Shown piece after piece: positions 46,701 to 59,604 of a stretch of DNA of 64,000 nt. Below the pieces are notes generated by a model. It did no database searches. It saw only the letters and a program-made list of their open reading frames with translations, and was not told the DNA's origin. Position numbers and translations under genes: made by a program. This stretch comes from Stictocephala bisonia (Eukaryota; Arthropoda; Insecta; Hemiptera; Membracidae), in NCBI GenBank assembly GCA_035578905.1, contig JAQJVL010000048.1:836001-900000 (forward strand). The letters are read 5' to 3'. The number at the start of each line of letters is the position of its first letter. The first letter of the stretch is position 1.

Positions 46701-49695
46701 TGAATTGTACGATATTTTTAATGATGAGATTCATCATTTCAGTTTAAAACGTTTAACAGAGTGGAAATGAGCTTCCCTCTTTCCACACACTTCTCTGCTA
46801 GTAATGAAAATCTGCCCGTGTAAATACAAAGATCAAAGGTTGTTGGAGGAGGGAGGGCTGTTCCCTAGATACTAATTGTTTATGTACCCTTCCTTGTACT
46901 TCTACAAAATAAGCCCTTCACTGTCAGAACATTTCAAAGGTTCCAAAATGTTGGATTTAGCTAGTTAGATCGACTACTTTTGAATCTAAGAACTAAGATA
47001 ACATAGTTGTATCTAAGCGGTTACCCATCAGACATTCGTAGCAAAATTTCTAAAACCAAACTAATCTCTAATTTATTCATGTATTATTATGTATTACTAT
47101 TTATATAAAGTATGTAACTCAGGACGGCAAATAATCGTAATATACCAGTTACTCTTGTTTTATTATATCATATAAAAACGAAAACAAAATTGGTGCTTTT
47201 TAGGTTAAAATATAGTTACATAATCCTTAGTGTAAATGTATAAGATATGCCAAATAATATATTTCAATAATAGTAAAATTTTTGAACTTAAATACACAAA
47301 AGACTAATTACGATAATTCATTCAAAAAGATAAACTAAGATCAAATATAGTAATCATCTTATATACGTATCAACCTAAACTAAAATACATTCAAGAAAAC
47401 AATGGATTTCATATATTACGTAGTAATTGTTCTAACCTATTGGAAACTTATATTTTAATGAATTAGTTTACGATAGTGGTAGGTATTACGACGAATTGAA
47501 TAGATTGTAACACCAAGGACGGCACAATGTGGACAAAAATGGACGATTTATTTTGTTTATAAGCTATTTCATGGAAGATGTCTTAAATATAATTGACCAA
47601 AGTGCTAATAGCAGTAAACTGCAACAGTAAACCTTAAATAAGAAGGCGATGATAATGAAATGGTAGATGAATCAGAAAATACACAAATTGCTGAAGTAAT
47701 CTTTAACGTCTGCATTGGCAATGCTGAAATCTCTGAAACAATATAATTTGAATTACGTTATTAGTGTAAACTGAAAAAGAAAAAAAACGTTATCCATTCC
47801 TTCTCCGTCTTCCTTTATCCTCAGTGATTGAAAGCCATCTGACGTATATTGAGAGCTTTGCTCAATTCCTAAGTGCCAATTCAACTTCCTGCGTATTATT
47901 CATCTACGTGAACGATTTGTAAAGTAATTATTATTTAAATATTTATTTGGCCATACTTATACAATTAGTTATTCTAGTGTTTTGTAGCTTACATTATTCT
48001 TATTGTAAATTACCTGTGGGCTATTCTGAGAACAATTATGTTTTAACCGATAACTTATGGTTTTAAATTATTAATTTTAACATTTAATATTTTATATTTG
48101 CCAGTTATATCCTTAAATATCTATGTACTGTTCATTACAGAAGACAAGGTTTCGCTATACATTGTCATACATTGTTAATATGTATATATATCCATGTATC
48201 TATACATATACCATGTATTATGTACATTTTCCATTTTTAATAATTAAACTTATGAATATGCAAAATAATAAGAACAAAGTTTCTATATTTTGAACAACGT
48301 TTGTGAAATAGGACCTTTCTACTGTTAATGGTTAAGATTTAGTGAAAAGCACATTATTATTTCGTAATTGAATAAAATAAATAAAACATTGTGTAAAACG
48401 TGTTTGAATCAATAATCGTATAAAATAAAATATGTACACATATGTTATACTTGTAAGTGCTTTATTAATGAATAAAGAATAAACCCCAAAACCTGTATAT
48501 CTGCTATAATTGTTTGTACTCAAATTTGTCAACTAGCTTTAATTTCACCTCGTTAATTATTCAAATTTATTACTGTATATCTCGTGGATTTCATTTTCTC
48601 TGTGTCTATGTAATCTTTCCTAGTTTAAAATAATAGCGAGTAATTCTCTACTTATCATATACTTCTAAATGCAGTTTGTCTTGCCATGAGTTTGTATTTG
48701 CTAATTTGTAAACCGTCGGCATTAAAGACGTCTAAGTTCCATTTTGAACCATTGAAGTTATGAAAATATAGGTAGGGAAATATGCATTTAAACCATCTAC
48801 TTTTTTATCACTGACGAGAGTATTTTTATAATATGCAAACTATTATAAAGTAGAATAAATAAATGAACAATTTATAAACGTATATTTGTGTATATATTTT
48901 ACGAAGTAATCGTGTATTGAATTAGCAATAAATATTAAATATATAGTAACTATTATTTTTTCCCTAAGCCTGGAAACGTTTAATAAATACTCTGTTACCC
49001 CAGATCTGTCTAAAAATGTCTTTTTTGTGGTACGTTTTTGAACTATAAAATTTCTATTTATAGTATAAAGATGATTCTAAAGCCGATATAACGATGATTG
49101 ATTTATTTTTAGAGGGATTTATGACCCCTCATCTCAAAGTGGTAGGGGTTCACACAAGAATTAATCAGTATACTGCACTCATTATAAATCCTTTAACGTC
49201 AATTTCTCATCGTTCTTAATTACCTGCAAAGTCTGGATTAATTTTTTCTTTCTTCAGTTTAAACATTTGTACTGTGTTACCTCCATAAGTAGCACAATAT
49301 GAAAGGGGTTTTTTTTTAATTATTGGTACGTCAGATCATAAATAAACGTTTAATTTAAAACATACGTTGATAAGACAATTTCAAAGTACGATTAAACCCT
49401 TTTAAAAACCTTTTATCAAAGCAATATGCATTGTACTAATGCCTTACACTCTCAATCACACTTTAATCGACTGTGAGTGTAGATGGAAGCATATATTTAA
49501 TCACCGTAAAAACGACAGTCACTATTAACTGAAAATATTTATAGTCCAAGAGAGTATGTTAGCTTATTTTTATAAATTATTATTTAAAACTACATTTATA
49601 ATCTTACGACAATCTATTTGGTGTGAAGTGTATTATAATTAAGTTAAACTTTAATATGATAATATTTTTAAATGTAAGATTTTAGTAACTAAGCA
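46700..49695. other. AT-rich DNA without recognisable gene
   Basis: About 3 kb with nothing recognisable. A somewhat GC-richer part lies at 46750-46960, without a convincing exon. Confidence 0.45.
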
Positions 49696-49709
49696 CTAAC
49701 ATTTGACAA

Positions 49710-50500
49710 TTACAATTATGAACCAGGTGATGCTGTTGTCAACCCACTTCAAGCTCGACAAGCGTCAGGCTGCTATCAATAGTACATTTTATGGTACAAT
49801 GGGACTTATGAGATCTTGTCGACTCAGCTGTCAGTTGATGAGTTCACCAATCCATCAACAGCTATTGACTGATTATATTTTACTGTTGTGTGACGGGTGT
49901 CACGCTCCTGTCGATATTCCACTTTATGTTAAAGTGAGCCTTTTGAACTCTTGTCAACTCAGCAGCCATTTGATGGATTCGAAAATCCATAAACTGTGAT
50001 GTATTGATTCCTTGTTACTGCTATTTGATGGGTGTCTAATTCCAATTGGAATTGACACGTGGCTAAATTCCAATTTATAGTACAGTGGACCTTTAGAGTT
50101 CCAGTAAACTCAGCTACCAGTTCATGAATTCAACAATTTATCTACAAATATTGACTTATATCATTGTTGTTTGACGTGAGTGTTACTACTGCCGAAACTC
50201 TTCTTTGTGGCATAGACTGTCTTTTGAGATATTGTAAACTCAGCTTCCATTTATGAATCCATAAGTCCATGAACAGCTAGTTAGTGAGAAACTCTTATTG
50301 TTATTTGACTGGTGCTACTGTAAAAAGGGCTACTTTAGTGTACAGCGAGCCTTATGAATTCCAGACAGCTCAGCTTCAAGTTTTTGAATTCAACAATTTA
50401 TCAACAGCTACTGAATGTTATCGCTGTTGTTTGACATGTCTTGCTACTGCCAAAACTCCACTTTGTGGCACAGTCGTCTTTTGAGATATTGTCTGTCAAA
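49710..50500. repeat. Diverged ~150-bp tandem repeats (family C)
   Basis: About five diverged units share 'gtcaactcagct.ccagttgatga', 'ttcaacaattcatcaacag', 'tattgactgatta', 'tgttgtttgacgggtgt' and 'cgatattccactttatg'. Another unit resumes at 51525-51630, beyond the 35-bp array. Short open frames inside are not genes. Confidence 0.8.
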
Positions 50501-50749
50501 CGATTCATTTAGGTTGGTTAGAAGTAATTGGATATATTTTTCGAATTAGACAGTAATTTTTTTACGTATAAGTTTACTTTTATAAACTCCAATGGTAAAA
50601 GTAACTCGATAATATTCCGAGTAAACTTGGTTGAGTTAATTATATTCAGATCAAAATGTAATTTTATAATATTTTTCTAACTGTGTATTTTGCTATTGAA
50701 ATAAAAACGTTCAAAAACTGCAACTAATTAGTAGTAAAATGATGGCGAT

Positions 50750-51520
50750 GTCAAACCCACTACAAGTTTGACGACTGTCTCGTTGTCAAACCCACTACAA
50801 GTTTGACGAGTGTCTCGTTGTCAAACCCACTACAAGTTTGACGAGTGTCTCGTTGTCAAACCCACTACAAGTTTGACGAGTGTCTCGTTGTCAAACCCAC
50901 TACAAGTTTGACGAGTGTCTCGTTGTCAAACCCACTACAAGTTTGACGAGTGTCTCGTTGTCAAACCCACTACAAGTTTGACGAGTGTCTCGTTGTCAAA
51001 CCCACTACAAGTTTGACGAGTGTCTCGTTGTCAAACCCACTACAAGTTTGACGAGTGTCTCGTTGTCAAACCCACTACAAGTTTGACGAGTGTCTCGTTG
51101 TCAAACCCACTACAAGTTTGACGAGTGTCTCGTTGTCAAACCCACTACAAGTTTGACGAGTGTCTCGTTGTCAAACCCACTACAAGTTTGACGAGTGTCT
51201 CGTTGTCAAACCCACTACAAGTTTGACGAGTGTCTCGTTGTCAAACCCACTACAAGTTTGACGAGTGTCTCGTTGTCAAACCCACTACAAGTTTGACGAG
51301 TGTCTCGTTGTCAAACCCACTACAAGTTTGACGAGTGTCTCGTTGTCAAACCCACTACAAGTTTGACGATTGTCTCGTTGTCAAACCCACTACAAGTTTG
51401 ACGAGTGTCTCGTTGTCAAACCCACTACAAGTTTGACGAGTGTCTCGTTGTCAAACCCACTACAAGTTTGACGAGTGTCTCGTTGTTAAACCCACTACAA
51501 GTTTGACGAGTGTCTCGTTG
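50750..51520. repeat. 35-bp satellite with internal dyad, 22 copies
   Basis: An almost invariant 35-bp unit. Each unit contains GTCAAAC...GTTTGAC, a perfect 7-bp inverted repeat round a 9-base centre, then GAGTGTCTCGTT. Only two variants were noticed (GACGATTG near 51366, GTTAAACC near 51486). The unit resembles the first part of the ~150-bp family C repeat (GTTGTCAACCCACTTCAAGC at 49735), so it is probably a local amplification of that segment. Confidence 0.97.
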
Positions 51521-51524
51521 CTGT

Positions 51525-51630
51525 CGATATTCCACTTTATGGTTCAGCAGGCCTTTTGACATCTTGTCAACTCAGCTGCCAGTTGATGAATTCAACAATT
51601 CATCAATATCTATTGACTGATTTTCTCTTG
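51525..51630. repeat. Family C repeat, last unit
   Basis: Begins CTGTCGATATTCCACTTTATG and contains TCAACTCAGCTGCCAGTTGA. It completes the unit interrupted by the 35-bp array. Confidence 0.75.
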
Positions 51631-51634
51631 TAGA

Positions 51635-53690
51635 TGTTTTGGGTTTTTACTGATTCTTATCAGTTGAACCCTTTCACTCGTTATGCTCTGTTAGTTTTTT
51701 TTTATACATTGTGGGAAAATATGTGAAGCTTTTTGTGAGTATTGACTACGTTTACGCACTTTGTGGTTGGGTAAGCAAAAAATGGCATAGGTGTTGATTT
51801 GGAAATATGTATGCTATGAATACAATGAAATTTAGATTCCACCAATATATTGAGGTATTATCAAAATTGGTAGTTTATTGAGACACGGATAATATATTGA
51901 AATATATTGAATATATTTAGAAAAATATATTAACTATATTTAGATAAATATATTAAATATATTTAGATACATTTTATGTAACTTGCCGGTTCTAAAATGT
52001 ATTCATCCATTTATGGAAAAATAATGGGTGTTTGCTTCGATACTAAAACACAACACTCATACGTAATGTGATATATTAAAATATTTAATTAATGAAAGGA
52101 ATAAATAGAGTGTACTTCTCAAATAGAAACTAACATACAATAAAATTATACATATTTTCATGCTGTTATGACGTGACACTAAACAGTACTACTTTAAAAT
52201 TTTTGTAGAAAGAATAAAAAACTATAGTACTCGTATGTTGAAATACATTGCATGCTAATATATGCAATATTATAATATATTTTTTATAATATATTAACAA
52301 TTTATTCATCATTTTCTGTTTTAGGACCAAATTAATATGCTTGTTTGTGTATCATATTTTACTTGTTTTTAATTTATTATTTATTTTTACTCTTTTTTAT
52401 TCATATTTCTTATAATTTTACTCATAACATGGAAACAGATTCGGTTTATAGATGTTCCTCCACTCAGTAAAAGAGCAATATGAACCAATGTATAACTTAC
52501 GTTGGAGAGTTATGTTTTCCTACTAGAGCAAATAAATAAATTGCAGATATAAATAAATACAAATATATCACATTAATCAAGGTAGGACACAGATATATTG
52601 ACTTTATATTGTTGCGTGTATTGGTATCAAAACTAACTCTGGAGGTGTTACTTTTTTTACAAGTTTTCATGTTTATTTAAGTGAATTTAGTTTTAGTTAA
52701 GATAAAGAAATTTCATTAATTTTCATATTACAATGAAATGTTTAGTTTTATTTGTTTCTTTTTTACGAAGTATTTTCAAACTAATATTTATTATATTCTA
52801 GTGTATGTAAAGTATACCACCTCATTATCACAATGCTGTATGTTCTGTCAGATTCTAAGGACATATTCAATGAACAGCAATATTGCACACTTGTATAGTA
52901 ATATACTACAGTTAATTATATTATACATACAATATTTATTACGATATTTTTTTTGATTTTTCTTATAGTCAGCTCTAATACTTCTCTTGTTACATAGGAA
53001 TGCGGGTTTTTCTCGATCAGTCTACTTCATCGTAAAAGATTATTTTGAAGTTAAAAGCGATTAAGGTTATTATTAGTTATATCTCATATATTTTTGTTAT
53101 TAATTACTCTTCAAAATTGCTTTTTATCTAAATTTTTGAAGAAAAAACAAAGATACAAAAATATTAATTTTGTAATAACTAAAGTTAATATGATTTTAGG
53201 CTGAACATGGTGTGCAAAACAGTTTAAAAATTCATACAAAAACACCAGACAAATTTTATTATTTGTGATTTAATAAAATAATACACCATTGACAGTTACA
53301 AACTTTGCATTAATACTAATTTAAATATATTTGATGTTTATTTTTCTGTAATTTACATCAAATTAATGTACTTCTTCGAAATTAGTATTTATATACGTAG
53401 TATCATTCATATTTATCTTAACATAATACATAAACTCTGTACATAGTCGACCCTAGATCTGGGCTATCGAGTCACACAGCCCATTTACATATTCGAAGAA
53501 CATTTAGAGCTGTATCATGTAATTAGATACAAAAGCCTTGATCTTTATAAGTTACATTATAAGGAAATACTTAACAAAGGATTATTTAAAAGCAATGTAG
53601 AAGGAGGTTGTTTTTGAATATTATGTTGTTTTTTCAAAACTTTTTAACATTAAATCTGAGAATTAGCGGTTCCAAATCAAAAGTAGTCAA
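51635..53690. other. AT-rich DNA without recognisable gene
   Basis: Very AT-rich, with imperfect AATATATTTAGA repeats at about 51887-51975. No gene seen. Confidence 0.5.
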
Positions 53691-53699
53691 TTTTAGCCT

Positions 53700-54349
53700 T
53701 CAGCAAAAACAACTTGAGATTCTGGTAGCAGTGATGGTAGACGATATTTTCAAATAAAAAACTGATTCTACTAAGTTCCTTGAAATAAACATTGATCGAG
53801 GGCTGACTTGGGAATACCACATTGAAAGAATCTGTTCAAAGGTTCATTCAGGCATTTATGTCCAACGAAACCTGTAAAAAATATGGCCTTTAAATATATT
53901 TTAAGATGTATGTTATACTATTCTGACCGTATATATCCTTACCTAACATACGAGTTGAGACTGTTGGGCCACTACTTTAAACAAGGATCTCAAAGAGTAT
54001 TTAGAAGTCAAAAGAAAGCTGAGTATACAATCATTTAACAGTTTAAAAATATAGATTTATGTAAAAATGTCTTTAGGGAGCTTGGATTGTTTAGAGAACT
54101 TTACCCTGTCTTTATATCCTCGAGGTCGCTCTGTACTGCCGATTGAAGTGTAACTTGGTCCAAGACAGGGACTTTCACAAGTATGAGACTAGAAGCAGAG
54201 GCGTCACAGAACTGCCACATTCGGACGTTTGCCATCTGAGGTTGGCATTAAAACTGATCAATAGGATCCCTGAAGACATTAAACAAATTAATGTACCTGA
54301 AAAATTCAAAGCTCGACTAAGACACTTCCCTAGTCTTGTGACACCCTAG
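53700..54349 (+). pseudogene. Non-LTR retrotransposon reverse transcriptase, C-terminal remnant
   Basis: A plus-strand frame at about 53770-53877 reads [20 protein letters not shown], matching the late reverse-transcriptase motif of Jockey/CR1-type elements (usually FLGI; here glycine is replaced by glutamate). Stops and frameshifts follow. Then 54143-54349 reads FHKYETRSRGVTELPH and ends with INVPEKFKARLRHF, the usual C-terminal tail of such proteins. No catalytic YADD-type motif is visible, and the upstream part is gone. It is an old, dead fragment, unrelated in detail to the RNase H element at 41-42.5 kb. Confidence 0.7.
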
Positions 54350-56845
54350 TCTTGTGTCTAGGGTGTTTTACTCGGTTGATGAGATACTTATGTGTCGCTA
54401 GGATGAAACCCAAATTTAATTTTGTCACATTATCCTCTAGTTCTGGTGTAATATATAGTGTATGGGTGTAAAGAGTGAATGAAGTAAATTGTGTGTAAGT
54501 GGATGATATTTTCAATATAGACAAGTTTTTAGTTAAATAATTAATTATTTTGTTCATACTTACAGTATTATATGCATTGACTTATTTAATATTAGCAATT
54601 TTGTGCATTTTTAATAATTGTACACACATTAAAAAGATTATTATATGCATAAAATATTTTAATTTTTGTTTAGAGTATGACATAGATACTCTTAAACCTT
54701 GAAATTACGTCTAGTTTAAACAAAATACTTGCTATTTTAGTAACATTTAACAATATTTATTACTAAGCGTATAGTTTTTATGTGGGAAAGAGTTAGGTAC
54801 AACACGTTAGATATCCAGGCTCATAACATTATCCCAAGTACCCCTCTCTCCATGATCCCCCATCCACCACCACCACCATAGCTAGGAGATGATTACGTCA
54901 TTGTACCCTGATAAGGACATTGCCACCTATCACATCACCACGTTACCTCCTCTCCACCAAGTACTGACGAGGTGATATGTTCATACACCATGTCTGGTGG
55001 CAAGGTAAACTTTACAATTCAGCTTATGGAAGTTTTAATGATAAGATTGCCTAACTTTATTTACGGTAATATATAAAGTTAATAAATAATATGGGGTAGG
55101 AGAAGATGGTATCATCATAAATTAGAATATCATAACATAATCCAAATTAATAAATTGACCTTGTAACATTGGCAATTTAAACTAACCTTGATAAGATGAC
55201 GTTCAAGTAGATATAAATAATATGTAATACAGGTAAGTTTTGTGTGTTTCTTTTTTTATTTAAATTGGTGACATAATTAGTACGTTATAGGAATATAAAC
55301 TGGTGTATTTAAAAGTTAAACCCCCCAAAACTCTCAAATCACATTAACTACTATCATTATTATTAAAATACTTAATTACGGTACTTTCTTGTACCGGAAT
55401 AATTGTAAGGTCCATTAAATAATCAGGACAGAGATACTTTGAACAGTCATATTTCTAAAGACAACGCTAAGAGGATTGGAGTGCTTACAGAAAAAGTAGT
55501 TACTGTATAGTATTGGGTTTTTATTTATAAATAAGACCTGAAGAATAATATTTTTACAGGCTCAACCGTTTTAGGAAGATGGTTAAAATAAAAATAACCA
55601 AATAATGACAAAGTACTAATATTAAACAAATTTGAGTACATTTAATACTTAGTTCAATGTTATTGAAGCTGTCTGTTATAGAGGTACTGATAAATGTACA
55701 AGGTTGTTAATATCTTTATGAGACTGTATGGTTAGGTATAGTACTTTATGGATGTATCTGGCAAACTGAGAATATGTTGCAAACTCTCATACATTTTAAC
55801 TATATAAAATACATTTATACAAAAAAGGATATAATAACTTACCAAGAACTAATAGAAATTGAATTCAGTTTTAATAAATTCATAGAAAGTATGCTTTTAA
55901 ATTTACCTCCCTAAAACTGTTATCCAATTTTGTCTACTGATTTTCATTTCGATCTTACTGATCATTTCGATTGTCTACTGATTTTAGATCTACTAATTCT
56001 AAAACCCTTTGAATTCAAACCTAAAATAGATCAAAAGCTTTTAGAATTAATTTGATATCTATTTTAAAACCTGTAAACAAATTTAAAATGCGCCTTTAAC
56101 TGAATTAAACGTGTTTTACACACTCAAATAAACTGTGTAAAATAGCACAGTGTTAATCAAACTTAAAAAGAGAAAATCAGTTGACTGAAGATACATAATA
56201 TTGGAAACTAAAAGCAGTGAAATTTCTTCAGCAAAACAAATATATCGTTTAATGGTTTTATTGATATAACTTCCCTTTTGATTGAAGGCTGAGTAACGCA
56301 AAGTAAACTAGGAGACAACTTTGTGATACATAAACCAATAACTGATGTCAAACCTAATTTACCATAAGTATGAGCAATGTAAGATCAACGGTTTTATTAA
56401 AGAATATTAATATCAAGTGATTCATTCAGTTAATTTGTTGTAATTTTAGCAATCGTTTCTGTATTATAATAAGTTCTAAAAATAAAATTAGAAATGTTTA
56501 ATACTTTTGATAAATTGTTTTTTCTATAATAGTGTATCTTTAAAAGAATTACCAAACATTGAAAAAACTTACTCGTATGAGTAATATGATTGATTATAAA
56601 ACACCAAGATTATACCCTTACAAGTAAATATTAGAGTATGGTTTCACTATATCATATTGTGTGGAAGTAAGGAGAATACACAGCATTTAAGGTTTAAAGT
56701 ATTACACTTTTCAACTCCTGTGTTTGGTTCTGAGTTTTAATAGTCTTATTATGGTCGATAGTGTAGAAATGATTAAAACAAGCTTTTTTACAGTGTTTTT
56801 TTGGTACGGCAAAAAAATATATATATCAAGCCTCTACGTGTTCAT
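54350..56845. other. AT-rich DNA without recognisable gene
   Basis: No gene seen. A GC-richer CCACCACCACC-containing stretch at 54850-54990 has loose similarity to 10600-10730 (both include 'gataaggaca' and a following 'cgttacc/cgtattacc'). Confidence 0.45.
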
Positions 56846-56849
56846 TTTG

Positions 56850-56960
56850 CTGACGTGGTGGCTCATGGTCTAAGAGTTTGTACTGCGGAGTGAAAGGCCC
56901 AAGGTCCGAGTCCGTAACCCAGCTAATAGTCCGTTCTCATCTCGTCAATAAAGTTCAAGA
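56850..56960 (+). mobile_element. Degenerate tRNA-derived SINE
   Basis: An A-box-like GTGGTGGCTCATGGTCTAAG (about 56855-56874) and a B-box-like GGTCCGAGTCC (56903-56913) lie about 30 bases apart, as in a tRNA-like RNA polymerase III promoter. No clear tail. Confidence 0.5.
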
Positions 56961-56964
56961 AAAT

Positions 56965-58040
56965 GGCACAAAGAAAATGGCGAGTAAAGTTAATACACAT
57001 TAATTATGTTATAAAAAAAAACCATAAAACATGTCGATTACGAAAGATATAAATTAAAAAAATTTCTTCGAAGCCACAAAACTACAAAAGACAATATTCG
57101 TAAAGTTTATATTGAACATTTTAAACTGAAATCATGATGACCTGTTGTATATGACCTGATGTCTGTCATTAAAGCGCATCTGATTTATGTAAACATGTTC
57201 AAAACTACAATTTTATTTCTGAAGTTGTACATAGTTTAATTGTTAGCAATTGAATAATATTATTTGATTGACCGATATTAATTAATTGATAGTAAGTAGT
57301 AATATTACTGATTATACCAACGTGTAACAGCTCTGGATAAATTACAGAACCTATTACTATAATTATGATCATATTACTCAAACAGAATATCTCAAAGATA
57401 GTGAACGTGAGATGCTGCTTCTAATCTAGCATCTATATTTATATTATTATATATTTCTAATAACACTAAGAGCAATATTGCAAATAATATACACAAACAT
57501 GTTGTTAATATTATTAATTTATTATTTTTATGTCAATCGTTAAACATGTTTATAAAAAAATTATCAAAATAAAAATTAACCTCTAAATACCAAAACTACA
57601 ATTTATCTCATCAGATTAAAATGTATTATGTTCTTCATAGTAAAATTAACTTTAGAAACTTTTCATACAACTTGTTAAAACTGATTGAAGTTTTCAGAAA
57701 CTTGTTGACATGAGAGGTTTCTATATCGAATAACATTTAATAGGTCTCCATATATTTGACATCAATTCATTTGAAACGTTTTTATTGTATAAAAACATGA
57801 TAAATACAATACAATGAATCGTTAGTTGTACTGGCCTAACTAAAATATTTCAGTTATATTGTACTACATTCAACAGTACATGACGCTGTTTTATTACAAA
57901 TTGAATCATGTAAGTTTCAATATGTATATTTATTTAGTATTTTACCTCCCTATCTAGTTTAAGATAGTTCAAATGACATAGAGTTGCACGTTGAATCGTT
58001 GGGTTTCTTTTTACTTTCTCTGATATATGTTAGAAAAGAG
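56965..58040. other. AT-rich DNA without recognisable gene
   Basis: Nothing recognisable. Confidence 0.5.
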
Positions 58041-58042
58041 AA

Positions 58043-58475
58043 AGTATTGTGATCGTAAAAAAAATCTTGTATAAGTTGGTCTAAAAACCCATACTAACCA
58101 TAATATGGGTTTTTATTGGTTAATAATAAAAAACCTAATAGCACTTTTTTTAAAAATATTTATGATGTCTGTCCATATGTACGTCTGTCTGTCTGTATGT
58201 GCCGTTAGCCGGAGACCAAATGAATGGATCTTGTTTTATGAAATTTGGTATGAATGTCTATAAAACCAATATCTCCACACCGTTTTTTCCCCACTTTTAT
58301 GAAATTTAATTTTTTATGGTCAAAAAAATACAAAAATAGAATTTTCTCAGAAACTACATTAACTATTTCGATTAAATTTTCAGGAAAGATGTAAATTACA
58401 GTTCAAAATATTTGAATCAAAACCGCATCTCTCCAACTTGACTAGGCTTTGAGATATTACAAACAAAGCTGATTT
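58043..58475. repeat. Dispersed repeat, family A copy 3
   Basis: Starts with the same 'gatcgtaaaaa...ataagttggtctaaaaa' block as 278-330. It continues with a TGTCTGTCTG stretch, 'ggagaccaaatgaatggatc', 'tttttatggtcaaaaaaat' and 'gaattttctcagaaactac'. The ACAACTCAAGTTGT end block of the other copies is missing. Confidence 0.6.
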
Positions 58476-58854
58476 GGGAATCAAACTGTTCATTTTAAAA
58501 GTTCTGATTTTTTAGTGTTTAATCAGTTTGTGCCATTTCTTTTTATCCATTTATTTATAATAATAATGGCTTGGGTAATAATATAGAGAAGGGGCCTTGT
58601 TGATAGTACCTTTTTCATAGTAAATAGGCCTACATACTAAGAAAAAAAATATGATATTTGTTGGTGGAAAAGCCGAAAAAATTATGAAAATGAGGAAAAG
58701 CGAGTATAATTCTTTCATAAATTTAGTGATCTGGATACTCAAATTGTGGATACTCAAAAGATTTTTACAATCGAACTATTATTAAGCACGTTAGCGCCAG
58801 AAATATGTCGATTTCAGTAAGGTTATGTTCTGTTAAGATACGGCTAGGCTCGGA

Positions 58855-58970
58855 ATTGATAGGTGTAGGTTTGGTTAGGTTATGTTAGGTTTAATTTATG
58901 TTAAATTTGGTTTGGTTATGCTATGTTTGGTTACGTTAGATTTGGCTTGATTATGTTAGGTTAACCTAAG
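58855..58970. repeat. GGTTAGGTTA-type tract
   Basis: Degenerate GGTTAGGTTATGTTAGGTTT-like words over about 115 bases, resembling decayed TTAGG-like DNA. The reverse complement type is at 11015-11095. It is not a true telomere array. Confidence 0.6.
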
Positions 58971-59431
58971 TCAATCATATATGATCATGGACCACTAGCC
59001 AATAAGTCATTTCACCTTCCATTTGTGCACCGTATTCGTTACAACAATGAAAATGTAATAAACATGCATTTACCATGTTAAGTATTTTTGTTCAACTGTA
59101 AACAGAATGGAAAGGTGATAAGAACGTGGTACATAATTTAGTAATAAATTTTAGAAGGCTTTAAGTTGTGTTTATTTCACATAAAATGGTCAATAAGCAA
59201 TTTAGAATCGATTATATTATAATCGAGAAGTCTGTACTTATAGTAGTGGTAAAAGGGAGGCATATAGCGTTTAATTAAAAAAAATAATAAAAATGAAATA
59301 TTAGACGTAAAACTCACATACAATTAATTACTTGTAATATTTTTAACTACATGATCTAGTGTAAAACCTTCAAAAATGATAACTTACAATTATTTATTAA
59401 AATAATAATTAAATGTTCATATAAAGTATAT

Positions 59432-59563
59432 TTGAGCTATTCTGTTTATACGTTTATTAGTTATTTGAGCTATTCTGTTCATACGTTTATTAGTTATTTG
59501 AGCTATTCTGTTCATACGTTTATTAGTTATTTGAGCTATTCTGTTCATACGTTTATTAGTTAT
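59432..59563. repeat. 33-bp tandem repeat, 4 copies
   Basis: The unit contains TTGAGCTATTCTGTTCATAC then GTTTATTAG. It keeps one plus-strand frame open, which is incidental. Confidence 0.93.
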
Positions 59564-59604
59564 TTAATCATTATAATAAACTTCGTCTCAAACAATTGTA
59601 TATA

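Noticed and set aside
49703..50484. Two small plus-strand proteins
   Set aside because: Both are translations of the diverged 150-bp repeat units.
50750..51520. CRISPR-like array with palindromic repeats
   Set aside because: Units are contiguous 35-mers without unique spacers, there are no cas genes, and the DNA is eukaryotic. It is a satellite.
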